Made by a program: the position numbers and the translations under genes. Below, piece after piece: positions 55,956 to 64,000 of a stretch of DNA of 64,000 nt. The stretch's first letter is position 1. The number at the start of each line of letters is the position of its first letter. The stretch is from positions 1-64,000 of the forward strand of contig NZ_JHXZ01000017.1 of NCBI RefSeq assembly GCF_000621565.1. Reading direction: 5' to 3'. The stretch comes from Butyrivibrio sp. LB2008. GTDB lineage: Bacteria > Bacillota > Clostridia > Lachnospirales > Lachnospiraceae. The notes under the pieces are model-generated. The model was not told the DNA's origin and ran no database searches. It saw only the letters and a program-made list of their open reading frames with translations.

Positions 55956-56612
55956 TTATGATGCATAATCGACTGACACATTCCTGAAAGTCAGCCAGTT
56001 AACCGTAAGTCCCGCAGCGGCAAACAGAAGAAAAGTAAACAAAATACTGAAATTGGCAAGGTCATTATCAAGTGTTATCGCCATAAATTTATTCACCTGT
56101 TCCTTGGCTCCCGGAAATACATCGGTAATCCTCGAAATCCCCATAGTTCCGGTCATAAATAAAATATAATATGCCAAATATGCGATCTTTCCGAATCTCA
56201 GAATACTGTTTGCCGCAAGCCCCTCTATCCACATGATCACGCCAAAACACAGGATCAGAAGTTTTAAATATACTGCAGCTCCCAGGTTAGGTACAAAAAC
56301 CAGCGGGAAAAAGAAAATAAAGAGCTCCGCAAAATCCAAAATCCTGCTCCATATAAACAGCTTATGCCTTGTCATTCCAAAACTCAAACCTCTCGGAACT
56401 TCAAATGCTATCATAATTGTCTTAATAAGCATTGCAGATCCTAAATAAACACATGCACCTATTGTAAATGCTACATATATTCCGCCAACATCACTTATAC
56501 CCGCAGCCAATACCCCCATAATCACAATCGAGATAACGAGCACAACAGTAAACAGAATATATTTTTCACTTGTTTTTTTTAGGCATATAATCCTTTTAAT
56601 ATCTTTGATCAT
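55956..56612 (-). CDS. ABC transporter permease, YtrC/D-like
   Basis: 218 residues with six membrane segments. No named motif. It is last of a GntR-ATPase-permease-permease operon. GAGGAAA precedes the ATG. Together with the other permease it should form the transport channel. Confidence 0.8.
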   Translation of the reverse strand: MIKDIKRIICLKKTSEKYILFTVVLVISIVIMGVLAAGISDVGGIYVAFTIGACVYLGSAMLIKTIMIAFEVPRGLSFGMTRHKLFIWSRILDFAELFIFFFPLVFVPNLGAAVYLKLLILCFGVIMWIEGLAANSILRFGKIAYLAYYILFMTGTMGISRITDVFPGAKEQVNKFMAITLDNDLANFSILFTFLLFAAAGLTVNWLTFRNVSVDYAS

Positions 56613-56623
56613 ATTTCCTCCGA

Positions 56624-57268
56624 TTACAAAACAACCATGCTTTTCTTATTAACTCTGTATATCAAAACTTCCATTACTCCAAAAAGAATTACTGCGCCGG
56701 CGATCAGAACCTGCTTATATGTTTCAATTTTCGCCATGAAACCGCCATCAACAATATAAAGCAAGCTTGTTCCCATATAAAAAATGATAAAAATAAAGCA
56801 AGCCGCCATCATAACCACTCGTCCGTATTTTTTCACCTTATGTCCCATATATAGTCCAAAAGCACCGCCAAAAAGTGACATACAAGTTATCATGGCAGCC
56901 TGTTCTACAATCCCCGTCTGCCCCGATATAAGAGCAATCAAGCCAAAGAACAAAACATTGATCAATGCAAAAACACTCTGTTTTATAATGTTCCCATAAA
57001 AAATATCTTTTCGCCTTGCCCCCATAGACAATACCATACTGTCATGCCAGCTTGGAGAATAAAGGGAGTAGCATAAATTCAGATAAGGTACTATATAACG
57101 TGTGAACTGAAGGACCATCCTAATAACCCTCTCATTCCAATCATCTACTCCAAACATCGAAAGTGTCCACACAAATCCGACACACAGAATACTACCGATT
57201 GAAACCGCAGATAATTTAAGTCCATGCAAAAAATAATACTTTGCAGCGCGCTTTGAAAGAATGCCCAT
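56624..57268 (-). CDS. ABC transporter permease, YtrC/D-like
   Basis: 214 residues from the ATG at 57268 behind AGGGGG; an earlier start at 57292 would overlap the ATPase gene. Five to six membrane segments. Like the ATPase gene product it begins MGILS. Substrate unknown; YtrA-type systems respond to cell-wall stress. Confidence 0.8.
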   Translation of the reverse strand: MGILSKRAAKYYFLHGLKLSAVSIGSILCVGFVWTLSMFGVDDWNERVIRMVLQFTRYIVPYLNLCYSLYSPSWHDSMVLSMGARRKDIFYGNIIKQSVFALINVLFFGLIALISGQTGIVEQAAMITCMSLFGGAFGLYMGHKVKKYGRVVMMAACFIFIIFYMGTSLLYIVDGGFMAKIETYKQVLIAGAVILFGVMEVLIYRVNKKSMVVL

Positions 57269-57272
57269 TTTA

Positions 57273-58151
57273 TCAAGCCCCCTTTTCTTCATTCACACAC
57301 ATTGCATAAAAGAGATTCTGAAGTGACACGGGTTCAGACTGAACACCATCCCCAAAGTCTTCTACAGGATGCTCCGCAAGAACGGTTGCGGCCTCAAAAC
57401 CTCCGATATTCTCGGAATTGTAAACCTTATAACCCGATACTGCCTTCTCTACAGCTTCTTTTGCTCCGCTTACGCGATACGCCCTCGACAAAAGCTCTTC
57501 CGTGTTATCTTCAAACTTGATCTCACCTTTATCAATAATGATGACTCTCTCAAATAAAGAAGCCGCTTCTTCTATGATATGCGTACTTATAATGAAGGTT
57601 CTTCCCGTATTTGCATATTCCTCAATGACAAGCTTATAGAACTGCTCTCTTGCCACAACATCAAGTCCTGCAACAGGCTCATCAAGAATTGTGATATCAG
57701 CCTTACTTGCAAGCGCCACGATTATCGTAACCGCAGAGAGCATACCTTTTGAAAGTTTGCTTATTTTTTTCTTAATATTGATATCAAAGAGATCCACAAG
57801 TTTCTTCGCATACTCTTCGTCCCAATTTGCATAAAAAGTTCTGGCTGTAGCAAGATAATCTTTTACCTTAAGTGTATTGGGGCCAAATATCGTAACCTGA
57901 GATATCTCTCTTGAATAGCAGATGCGCGAAAGAGCCTTCTCATTTTCCCAAACCTGTTCGCCGTCCAAAGTAACACTTCCTTCCGTTGCCGGATTCTGCG
58001 CTGTAAGTATGGACAAAAGAGTTGTCTTTCCGGCTCCGTTTCGGCCTATCAGCCCGTAGATCTTACCTGTTTCGATATCAATATTGACATTCTTAAGCAC
58101 TGTGTCTTTGCCATATTTTTTTACTATATTTTTTCCTGATAAAATCCCCAT
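57273..58151 (-). CDS. ABC transporter ATPase, YtrB-like
   Basis: 292 residues from the ATG at 58151 after AAGGAGG; an earlier start at 58181 would contain that site. Walker A GRNGAGKTT, signature LSKGM (short, typical of this class), Walker B ADITILDEPVAGLD, H-loop STHIIEEA. Drives the two-permease transporter. Confidence 0.93.
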   Translation of the reverse strand: MGILSGKNIVKKYGKDTVLKNVNIDIETGKIYGLIGRNGAGKTTLLSILTAQNPATEGSVTLDGEQVWENEKALSRICYSREISQVTIFGPNTLKVKDYLATARTFYANWDEEYAKKLVDLFDINIKKKISKLSKGMLSAVTIIVALASKADITILDEPVAGLDVVAREQFYKLVIEEYANTGRTFIISTHIIEEAASLFERVIIIDKGEIKFEDNTEELLSRAYRVSGAKEAVEKAVSGYKVYNSENIGGFEAATVLAEHPVEDFGDGVQSEPVSLQNLFYAMCVNEEKGA

Positions 58152-58170
58152 ACTGCCTCCTTCTTGAGTC

Positions 58171-58539
58171 TCAGTTCTCACTACTTTTGTCTATCATTTT
58201 CTTAAGTTCTTCCTTATCGATTCCGATAAGATTAGCCTCGTTGATTATCTTTTTCACGAACGTCTCGTAAAAGTTCTTTCTTCTCTCTTCCATTATCTTC
58301 GCTTTAGCTCCGGTCTGTACAAACATGCCAATCCCTCTTTTCTTGTAAAGAATCTCTTTGTCCACCAGGATGTTGATACCTTTCGCCGCAGTTGCCGGAT
58401 TGATTTTATAAAACTTGGATAACTCTGTAGTACTTGGAACTTGTTCTTCCTCAACCAGTATGCCGCGCAATATCTCATCTTCTACCATTTCGCTTATCTG
58501 CAGGTAGATTGACTTCTCTTCGCCCAGATTATCCAGCAC
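58171..58539 (-). CDS. GntR family regulator, YtrA subfamily
   Basis: 122 residues from a GTG at 58539, about 8 bases after GAGGAGG; a GTG at 58548 is too close to the site. Winged-helix domain (about 10-75, VPSTTELSKFYKINPATAAKGINILVDKEIL) and a short effector tail with no large ligand domain, as in YtrA. Expected to repress its operon until an inducer releases it. Confidence 0.9.
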   Translation of the reverse strand: MLDNLGEEKSIYLQISEMVEDEILRGILVEEEQVPSTTELSKFYKINPATAAKGINILVDKEILYKKRGIGMFVQTGAKAKIMEERRKNFYETFVKKIINEANLIGIDKEELKKMIDKSSEN

Positions 58540-58566
58540 ACCGCTCACCTCCTCTTTAGTTGTGTG

Positions 58567-58615
58567 GTTAGTTACTTGTGTAATTAACTATAGCACAAAG
58601 AAAAAGATATATCAA
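58567..58615 (-). promoter_or_regulatory. Promoter and candidate YtrA operator
   Basis: On the minus strand TTGATA (58610-58615) and TATAGT (58587-58592) have 17-bp spacing. The inverted repeat GTTAGTTAC-TTGT-GTAATTAAC (58567-58588) overlaps the -10 region and start point, as expected for a repressor site. An AT-rich hairpin (58601-58630) overlaps the -35 box and may terminate the beta-galactosidase transcript. Confidence 0.6.
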
Positions 58616-58652
58616 GTGACATATCTTTTTCCTTATATTTGCTGCGATATTC

Positions 58653-61600
58653 TTATTCCATAAATTTAAACGACATGAAATCAAAATAGCTTCCGGGCAG
58701 GAAGATAAATGACACATCCCACTTTCCGCTTCTGTTTCCGATGTCAAAAGTTATGGAAGCATAATCCTGTTTTTCGGGAAACTCAAGTAATTCCCGCTCC
58801 TCTTTTCCGCTCTCTTCGTCATAGAAACGAAGATGTATTGTATTTGCGCCCTTTATGGCTCTTCCCGTTATTACAATACTGTTTGCTCCTTTGTCTCCGA
58901 AATCGAGAATACCAAAGCCTACAGTCACATTGTTTCCGATACCCTGAATAATATCATTCAGCCTCAGGAAGCTGTCGCCGTAGATTGAATCTGCGTCCGG
59001 CGCCATTATTTCCGTATAAGTTCTAAGCTCTTTTTCAGTGCCGTCTGCAACATTCCCTCCGATTCCTTCGGCCACAAAGTCAAGCTCCGAGATTACTTTC
59101 GCAGAGTCAGCGCCGTTATATGCTTCGCATCTTATTTTAAAATATCCGTCTCCCAATGCAGTGATTATGGCTCTATTACCGTCTGCACTTACCTGTGCAA
59201 GTTTTGTATCTTTCCCTTTTCTGTTGAGCACCCTGAATTTAAGCTTCTGCATAGGCGCGCTTGCAGGGAAAATTTTTGCCGTGACAACGGTCGACTTCAC
59301 ATCAGGGCTCAATTTCTGTCCTTTTTCGGAAAAGAGCTTGATCGTCCTTATATCTGTCTTTTGCGTCAGCTCTGCATCAACCTTAACAGGCGCTCCTTCC
59401 TTGTCAACCTTTACAATAGCAAGAAGTTTTCCGCCAAAGAGCCTTCTGGTATCAGCCTGATAGCTGTCAAAATCGGTACTGTCACCATTATCAAGGCCTA
59501 TCAGCTTTCCGCCCTTTACAGAAACATGCACATAATTATTTGCATTTTCTACAGGATTCCCGTCAGCATCAAAAGCGCTTATTTCCGCAAAAACAAGATC
59601 ACCGAATGTATTCTCGGCATCCGCCTTTATTTTTAGCGAAGCTACATCTCCAAAGGATTTTCTTTCATCCCTTGCGATTATATTGCCCACCTCATCATAT
59701 GCCACCGCTTCAAGTGTTCCTTTTTCATATATAACGCTGTAATCGGCCAGTATATGATTGCCGCTTCCGGGCTTATTACTAAGTTTATGCGCTCCAAGGC
59801 TCTTTCCGTTTAAGAAAAGTTCAACCTTGCAGCAATTGCTTGCAACTCTGACATCTATACGCTGACCTTCATTAAAGTCCCAGTAGGGAAAGACATGCAC
59901 AAACGGATCTTTCTCGCAGCTTACCCATGCCGATTTCCACACATAATATGCATCCTTGTTAAATCCCGCAGTGTCAATAAGTCCAAAATAAGAATTCTTG
60001 GTCTGATAAGGCGTAGGCTCGCCTATATAGTCATAGCCCGTCCAGACAAACTGTCCAAGCGAATACTTAAGATCTCTGTCATTGCAGATTGCGTACTCAT
60101 AGTTCTCGGCTCCCCAGCCGGTCGTGCTGTTTCCAAGAGACGAACACTGAAGATCCGTATCCATCAATATCTTTTCTCCAAGAGGGAAATGATATATATT
60201 CCTGCTGTGAACCAGTGAATAAGTCTCACTTCCGTATATGATCCAATCGGGATTCTTCTCATGGTGTTTTTCATATAGTCTCTCCGCGTAGTTATAACCT
60301 ACAACTTCAAGCTCATCAGCACATTTCTGCGCATTTTCCCACGGCATATAATTGGAAGCCGACGTAACAAGGGCGTTCTTTAAAGGATCAAACTTTCTGA
60401 CAAGCCCTCTGAGCTCTTTGGTTATCTCCACACCGCGCTCAGACGCATGAGTATCATAGATTTCATTTCCGATACTCCACATGAACACACTCACGTGGTT
60501 TCTGTCTCGTTTTACCCAGCTCTCCGCATCCTTCTCATGGAAGTCTCTCCAGAACTGCGCATAGTCATATTCCGTCTTTGCTTTCTCCCACATATCAAAA
60601 GCTTCCGAGATAATTAAAAATCCCATCTCATCCGCAAGATCAAGAAGTTCAGGAGCATAAACATTATGCGACAGCCTGATTGCATTTACACCAAGTTCCT
60701 TAAATTGGCATAGCCGTCTTCTCATTGCATTTTTATTAAAAGCAACTCCGAGTGCCCCCAGATCGTGATGTATGCAAACACCTTGAAGCTTGGTATGCTC
60801 TCCGTTTACAAAAAGACCTTCCGCAGGGTCGATTTTCAGATCTTTAAAACCGATATTGATTTTTGTCTTCTGAATACACCTTCCATCTATCGATAACGTA
60901 ACTTCAAGTTTATAAAGATTAGGATTCTCAGGGCTCCACAATTTTGGATTTTTTATGAAAAAAGAAATCTCTTTTTCGCTGGATGAATCTATCTGTTTAG
61001 ACAATGCACACGTTTTTTCTTCGGCACCTACATTACCCTGTCCGAGCGGCTTAACTTTACCGTCTGCCTGTCCGAATAAGTCAACTTCACTGTTTTCCGG
61101 TCCGATTAAATCAAATTCTCTGTTTTCATCATCAAATAACCTATACAGCACTTCCGCTTTTCCGGCCTTTGTTCCCAAAATTTCCGCCTGTAGCGTAAGT
61201 TTGTAGTCTTTTCCCATTTTCTTGGAATGAACATAAATGCCATTCTCCGGTATATATGTGTCATCAAGCTCATCTATCCATACATTTCTGTAAATTCCGG
61301 CGCCCGAGTACCATCTTGAACTTGGATATCTGCATCTTACACCGACATATATATCATTCTCGCCTTTTTTCACATAATCGGAGACATCAAGCACAAACTG
61401 CGTATACCCGTTCTTCCACTCTCCGGCTTCCTGTCCGTTTATGTACACGATGCTGTCCATGTAGATACCGTCAAATATTAAAAATGTCTTTTTATCAGGA
61501 TTTACTACTTCAAACCTGTTGCTGTACCATCCGGTATTTGTACCATACAGATTATGAGGATCCTCGATCATCCAATCATGCGGAATCTCAACGCTTGTAA

Positions 61601-61688
61601 ACTTATCTGCACTCTTTACAGCAGTCTCGTAACCGGTGCCATATTCAGACTTCCAAAACTTCCAGCCATCGTTAAAGAGTCTCTTCAT
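58653..61688 (-). CDS. Glycoside hydrolase family 2 enzyme, beta-galactosidase-like
   Basis: 1,011 residues without a signal peptide, so cytoplasmic. Jelly-roll sugar-binding domain (about 1-160), immunoglobulin-like domain, then the TIM barrel (about 300-600) with acid/base Glu in WSIGNEIYD and nucleophile Glu in IYGSETYS, plus C-terminal beta domains (about 620-1,010). Substrate could be a beta-galactoside or related glycoside; GH2 also includes glucuronidases and mannosidases. An AAAAGGAG site precedes the ATG. No sugar transporter is adjacent. Confidence 0.9.
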   Translation of the reverse strand: MKRLFNDGWKFWKSEYGTGYETAVKSADKFTSVEIPHDWMIEDPHNLYGTNTGWYSNRFEVVNPDKKTFLIFDGIYMDSIVYINGQEAGEWKNGYTQFVLDVSDYVKKGENDIYVGVRCRYPSSRWYSGAGIYRNVWIDELDDTYIPENGIYVHSKKMGKDYKLTLQAEILGTKAGKAEVLYRLFDDENREFDLIGPENSEVDLFGQADGKVKPLGQGNVGAEEKTCALSKQIDSSSEKEISFFIKNPKLWSPENPNLYKLEVTLSIDGRCIQKTKINIGFKDLKIDPAEGLFVNGEHTKLQGVCIHHDLGALGVAFNKNAMRRRLCQFKELGVNAIRLSHNVYAPELLDLADEMGFLIISEAFDMWEKAKTEYDYAQFWRDFHEKDAESWVKRDRNHVSVFMWSIGNEIYDTHASERGVEITKELRGLVRKFDPLKNALVTSASNYMPWENAQKCADELEVVGYNYAERLYEKHHEKNPDWIIYGSETYSLVHSRNIYHFPLGEKILMDTDLQCSSLGNSTTGWGAENYEYAICNDRDLKYSLGQFVWTGYDYIGEPTPYQTKNSYFGLIDTAGFNKDAYYVWKSAWVSCEKDPFVHVFPYWDFNEGQRIDVRVASNCCKVELFLNGKSLGAHKLSNKPGSGNHILADYSVIYEKGTLEAVAYDEVGNIIARDERKSFGDVASLKIKADAENTFGDLVFAEISAFDADGNPVENANNYVHVSVKGGKLIGLDNGDSTDFDSYQADTRRLFGGKLLAIVKVDKEGAPVKVDAELTQKTDIRTIKLFSEKGQKLSPDVKSTVVTAKIFPASAPMQKLKFRVLNRKGKDTKLAQVSADGNRAIITALGDGYFKIRCEAYNGADSAKVISELDFVAEGIGGNVADGTEKELRTYTEIMAPDADSIYGDSFLRLNDIIQGIGNNVTVGFGILDFGDKGANSIVITGRAIKGANTIHLRFYDEESGKEERELLEFPEKQDYASITFDIGNRSGKWDVSFIFLPGSYFDFMSFKFME

Positions 61689-61768
61689 ATGTTTGGTCTC
61701 CTTTTAACTCAATAGCGTTATTATCTGATTATTTAATCATACATTAAATATAAGTTTTTTTCGACGTT

Positions 61769-61845
61769 AAATGTGCTGACACGTTGACAATTTGATAAAT
61801 TATAACACTACGCAATTGATCAAAAGTCAGCATGTCAGCACATTT
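61769..61845 (-). terminator. Long hairpin between DJ-1 and GH2 genes
   Basis: About 20-bp arms (61769-61788 with 61826-61845), one mismatch and one G-T pair, enclose a 37-base loop. It lies 6 bases after the DJ-1 stop and is probably its terminator. Confidence 0.7.
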
Positions 61846-61850
61846 TTATC

Positions 61851-62435
61851 TTAAATATATCCCATACCCGTTTTTATAACGTTTGTCTTCTCTTCTCCGA
61901 TAAGTCTTTTAACCAGCTCATAAGCGACCTGCGGAGCCGTCTGCGGGCAGTACGATGTTATGATATTGTCATCGATCACGACAGGTTCATTTATCACATT
62001 TACGCCAAATCCCGCAAGTTCTTTCTGCCTGTAGGCATCGCACAGATGATATGTTGTGCCTTTTCTTCCCTCCAGTGCTCCGCTCTTTCCGATTGGAAGT
62101 GCCGCAACGCAAACACTTGCTACAGTCTTCCCGCTATCGTTGAACTTACGGATAAGCTCAAGAAATCTCTCATCATATGCTTCTTCGAAAAAGCCGAAAT
62201 TATGATCTCCTCCGGGAATTGCAAGTGCATCATAATCATTTACATCTATTTCATCTATGAGTTTATCTGTATTTATCTTGGTTTCCCAGAACGCACTTGG
62301 CACTTCGCGTTCAAATCCGCATGTTTCAAGTTCAACATCATATCCATATTCACTCTTCGCCCAGCCTGCCACATCATAAAACGGCGCAAACTCAAGCATT
62401 TCAAAGCCCTTACAACAAAACAGCAATATTTTCAT
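61851..62435 (-). CDS. DJ-1/PfpI family protein
   Basis: 194 residues. The nucleophile elbow Cys lies in SVCVAALPIG and the GG-D sequence ALAIPGGDHN is present. Superfamily members include chaperone, protease-like and glyoxalase-like activities; the sequence does not decide. It lies 12 bases after the TIGR04076 gene, so probably co-transcribed. Confidence 0.88.
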   Translation of the reverse strand: MKILLFCCKGFEMLEFAPFYDVAGWAKSEYGYDVELETCGFEREVPSAFWETKINTDKLIDEIDVNDYDALAIPGGDHNFGFFEEAYDERFLELIRKFNDSGKTVASVCVAALPIGKSGALEGRKGTTYHLCDAYRQKELAGFGVNVINEPVVIDDNIITSYCPQTAPQVAYELVKRLIGEEKTNVIKTGMGYI

Positions 62436-62447
62436 ATCTCGCTCCTA

Positions 62448-62759
62448 TCAATCTAAAACTTGTTCCAGCTTAAAAACTACAGGTCTTGTTCCGTCTGTAC
62501 AGCATAAGATCTTTGTTTTCGGATTCTTATACCAGTCGTTGATTATATTATCTCCACTCATCAAAGCGCATAGAGAAGAATATATATCAAGCCATGCAAC
62601 AGGGCAAAAGCCTTCCGGCATAACAGCTCCGCCTTCATAGAAAAACTCATCTCCTACTTCAAGCAAAGGACATGCTCCGGACTCTTCCCCATCCACCAGA
62701 TACTCTTCAGCAAGATCCCCGTAAAACTCTTTCCTGATCACAGTAATTTTTACTCTCAT
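62448..62759 (-). CDS. TIGR04076-like small protein
   Basis: 103 residues. Conserved pattern: N-terminal VKITVIRKEF, central CPLLEVGDEF, EGFCPVAWLDIY, and the C-terminal CTDGTRPVVFKLE. Several Cys suggest metal or redox function; none is established. GGAGGAG precedes the ATG. Confidence 0.85.
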   Translation of the reverse strand: MRVKITVIRKEFYGDLAEEYLVDGEESGACPLLEVGDEFFYEGGAVMPEGFCPVAWLDIYSSLCALMSGDNIINDWYKNPKTKILCCTDGTRPVVFKLEQVLD

Positions 62760-62788
62760 ACCTAAAAAATTTCTCCTCCGTTACCACA

Positions 62789-62841
62789 TATACCTGAAAA
62801 CTTTCTCTCACGTTATCACGTATACCTGAAAACTTTCTCTC
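62789..62841. repeat. 32-bp tandem duplication upstream of the TIGR04076-like gene
   Basis: A 21-base block beginning TATACCTGAAAACTTTC occurs at 62789-62809 and 62821-62841, 32 bases apart. The region around the start codon at 62759 resembles a third, diverged copy (GAGAAATTTTTTAGGTATGAGAG on the minus strand, interrupted), so the translation-start context seems to have been duplicated. Confidence 0.65.
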
Positions 62842-62844
62842 TCG

Positions 62845-63561
62845 TCACCACATCCAGAATATTGTTCCTTCAGACTTGGTTAAGCCAAGTTTTTTCTGAA
62901 GTTCAAGTGATGCTGTGTTGCCAACGACAACTTGTCCGAAAGGTATATACCCCTTTTCAAGGGTTCTTCGTATCATCTCTATCTCAAGAGCTGTGCCGTA
63001 CCCCTTTCTTCTGTGTTCCTGTAACACCTGTAAGAGTCCAACACTACCTTCCATGTGCTCTCCTATAAATCCGACAGGACAACTGTTCTCATACCCCATA
63101 ACGATATTGCAACGCTCAATAAGCTCTTTCAGCTCTTCTTTACTAACAAGGCCATACTCTCTTGAAATAAGAGGAAAATCTTCCATTGTTGCCGTTTTGT
63201 ATTCGAGCACATCATCCGCTTTAGGTGGCTCTTTTGATAAGAACGCCATCTGATAACACTCCATGATATTCTCATAACCAAACTTATCAGCAACTCTCCT
63301 GCCAAGCTCCGCGTTGGATATCATTATAAGAGGTTTTGTTTCACCATTATTTTGCTTCGTATCACCAATATTTCGCTTTGTATCATCAATGTTTTGCTTC
63401 AAAATCTCCATTCCTTTTGAAGCATCATCGCAGGCCAGCATCAGAGCCTTGCTTCTCGTATCCTTAAGCAGTATTGCGTCATCTGTCTTTTCAATTATCT
63501 GTGCCGTTCCGCGCTTTATAACGCGATCTATATTCAAGTTTTCAATTGCATTTAAATCCAT
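62845..63561 (-). CDS. GNAT family acetyltransferase
   Basis: 238 residues from the ATG at 63561, after GAAGGAA; an in-frame TTG upstream would include that site. N-terminal region (about 1-125) contains a short DTKRNIGDTKQNNGETK repeat. C-terminal GNAT domain (about 125-238) with the acetyl-CoA motif HRRKGYGTALE. Its start lies inside the 3' end of the truncated HAD gene. Substrate unknown. Confidence 0.88.
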   Translation of the reverse strand: MDLNAIENLNIDRVIKRGTAQIIEKTDDAILLKDTRSKALMLACDDASKGMEILKQNIDDTKRNIGDTKQNNGETKPLIMISNAELGRRVADKFGYENIMECYQMAFLSKEPPKADDVLEYKTATMEDFPLISREYGLVSKEELKELIERCNIVMGYENSCPVGFIGEHMEGSVGLLQVLQEHRRKGYGTALEIEMIRRTLEKGYIPFGQVVVGNTASLELQKKLGLTKSEGTIFWMW

Positions 63562-63745
63562 AATTAATTCCTTCTTCAAGCGTCATCTTCCCCATAGTCC
63601 GCGCATCTTCAGTCTCATGCCATGCCTTTCGAAAAGCCATGTGCTCAACTCCAAGATCCACCGCAATATCTTCACTAAAATATCTCCTCCCATCAAACAA
63701 CGACACCAGTGTTTCAAACATGTCAAAAACAACCGCTTTAATCAT
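63542..63745 (-). pseudogene. Truncated HAD-like hydrolase (N-terminal fragment)
   Basis: Only 67 residues: MIKAVVFDMFETLVSL is the HAD motif I start, and the fragment ends after TLEEGINYGF. A full HAD phosphatase has about 200-240 residues with motifs II-IV, which are absent. GGAGGAG precedes the ATG. The reading frame stops 20 bases into the acetyltransferase gene, which has replaced the rest. Probably a deletion remnant; a functional short peptide is less likely. Confidence 0.8.
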
Positions 63746-63833
63746 TTACTCCTCCGTAAAACCTGATTACATCTAATTCTGTTTACTATAATACATAATA
63801 GCTCAATATCTTTACAACATTATGGTCATTTCG

Positions 63834-64000
63834 AAAAAGTGACTAAATCTGATCTAATTACAAATTTTAGTCACTTTTTAAAGGGAAATTCAGCAAATTC
63901 ATAATGCAAAAGTGACTAAATCGTTTCAAAGCTCTTCATTTAGTCACTCTTCATGCAAAAAATTCCTGAATAAAGCAGAAAAAAGTGACTAAATTGATCC
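63834..64000. repeat. 73-bp-period array of hairpins running off the right edge
   Basis: AGTGACTAAAT occurs at 63838, 63911 and 63984, exactly 73 bp apart. Inverted copies (TTTAGTCACT) lie at 63866 and 63938. Each unit is a hairpin with arms of 11-14 bp and a variable 16- to 18-base loop, then an AT-rich spacer. No reading frame is conserved between units. The nearest gene is the HAD remnant; 63746-64000 otherwise has no gene. Confidence 0.8.

Noticed and set aside
63834-64000. Possible CRISPR array at the right edge
   Set aside because: The conserved parts are short inverted arms of 11-14 bp rather than a 25- to 40-bp direct repeat, and no cas gene is present.

Overview
The window looks like the chromosome of a low-to-mid GC Firmicute of the Lachnospiraceae (Butyrivibrio-like). 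This is inferred from family resemblance of the proteins, strong AGGAGG ribosome binding sites, Rex, HrcA/CIRCE control of groESL, and the GGGtGRT/scaffold gene pair; no rRNA or tRNA is present to confirm it. Most genes lie on the minus strand, in compact operons with frequent ATGA overlaps. I saw no transposase, phage gene, tRNA, rRNA or CRISPR array.

Left part (1-15.7 kb). A very long minus-strand gene runs off the left edge: a polytopic membrane domain followed by more than 750 residues of 13-residue Glu/Arg/Gln repeats. Then come yebC, a CorC/HlyC-type CBS protein, a membrane J-domain protein, alr, the NAD(P)HX repair enzyme, a coiled-coil protein and rex. A Rex-like operator lies between rex and the divergent hslO. 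Two tandem secreted metallophosphatase-fold genes follow. The second keeps all metal-ligand motifs; the first has lost nearly all of them and gained cysteines and a Trp/Asp tail. Promoter, 5' hairpin and terminator are duplicated along with the genes.

Polyamine operon (15.7-22.8 kb): speA, speE, carboxy(nor)spermidine dehydrogenase, nspC, aguA, aguB. It encodes arginine to agmatine to putrescine and then two possible routes to spermidine, with a terminator-like hairpin in the middle. Next are a lipoprotein, a TatD-link type radical SAM protein with an ECF S component, an MFS transporter and an acidic repeat protein (23-28 kb).

Queuosine region (28.5-30.3 kb): a YhhQ-type queuosine-precursor transporter and an overlapping radical SAM gene, preceded by a clear promoter, a preQ1-I riboswitch and a terminator. 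From 30 to 36.8 kb lie an amidase, lipoproteins, groESL with CIRCE and a rhomboid protease. Elaborate nested palindromes follow groEL.

From 37 to 48.9 kb: a metallophosphoesterase, a heterodimeric ABC exporter with an SPFH/NfeD pair, tandem GGDEF proteins (one intact, one degenerate), a ~190-bp inverted repeat, a VanZ-like protein and the GGGtGRT/Fe-S scaffold pair. From 49 to 64 kb: a left-handed beta-helix protein, topB, an ATPase-fold protein that has lost its P-loop, asd, argH, a GntR-controlled ABC transporter, a GH2 beta-galactosidase, a DJ-1 protein, a TIGR04076 protein, a GNAT acetyltransferase and a truncated HAD gene. The right edge carries a 73-bp-period array of hairpins.

A recurring theme is the active/inactive pair or dead enzyme: a metallophosphatase, a GGDEF protein and a P-loop ATPase.
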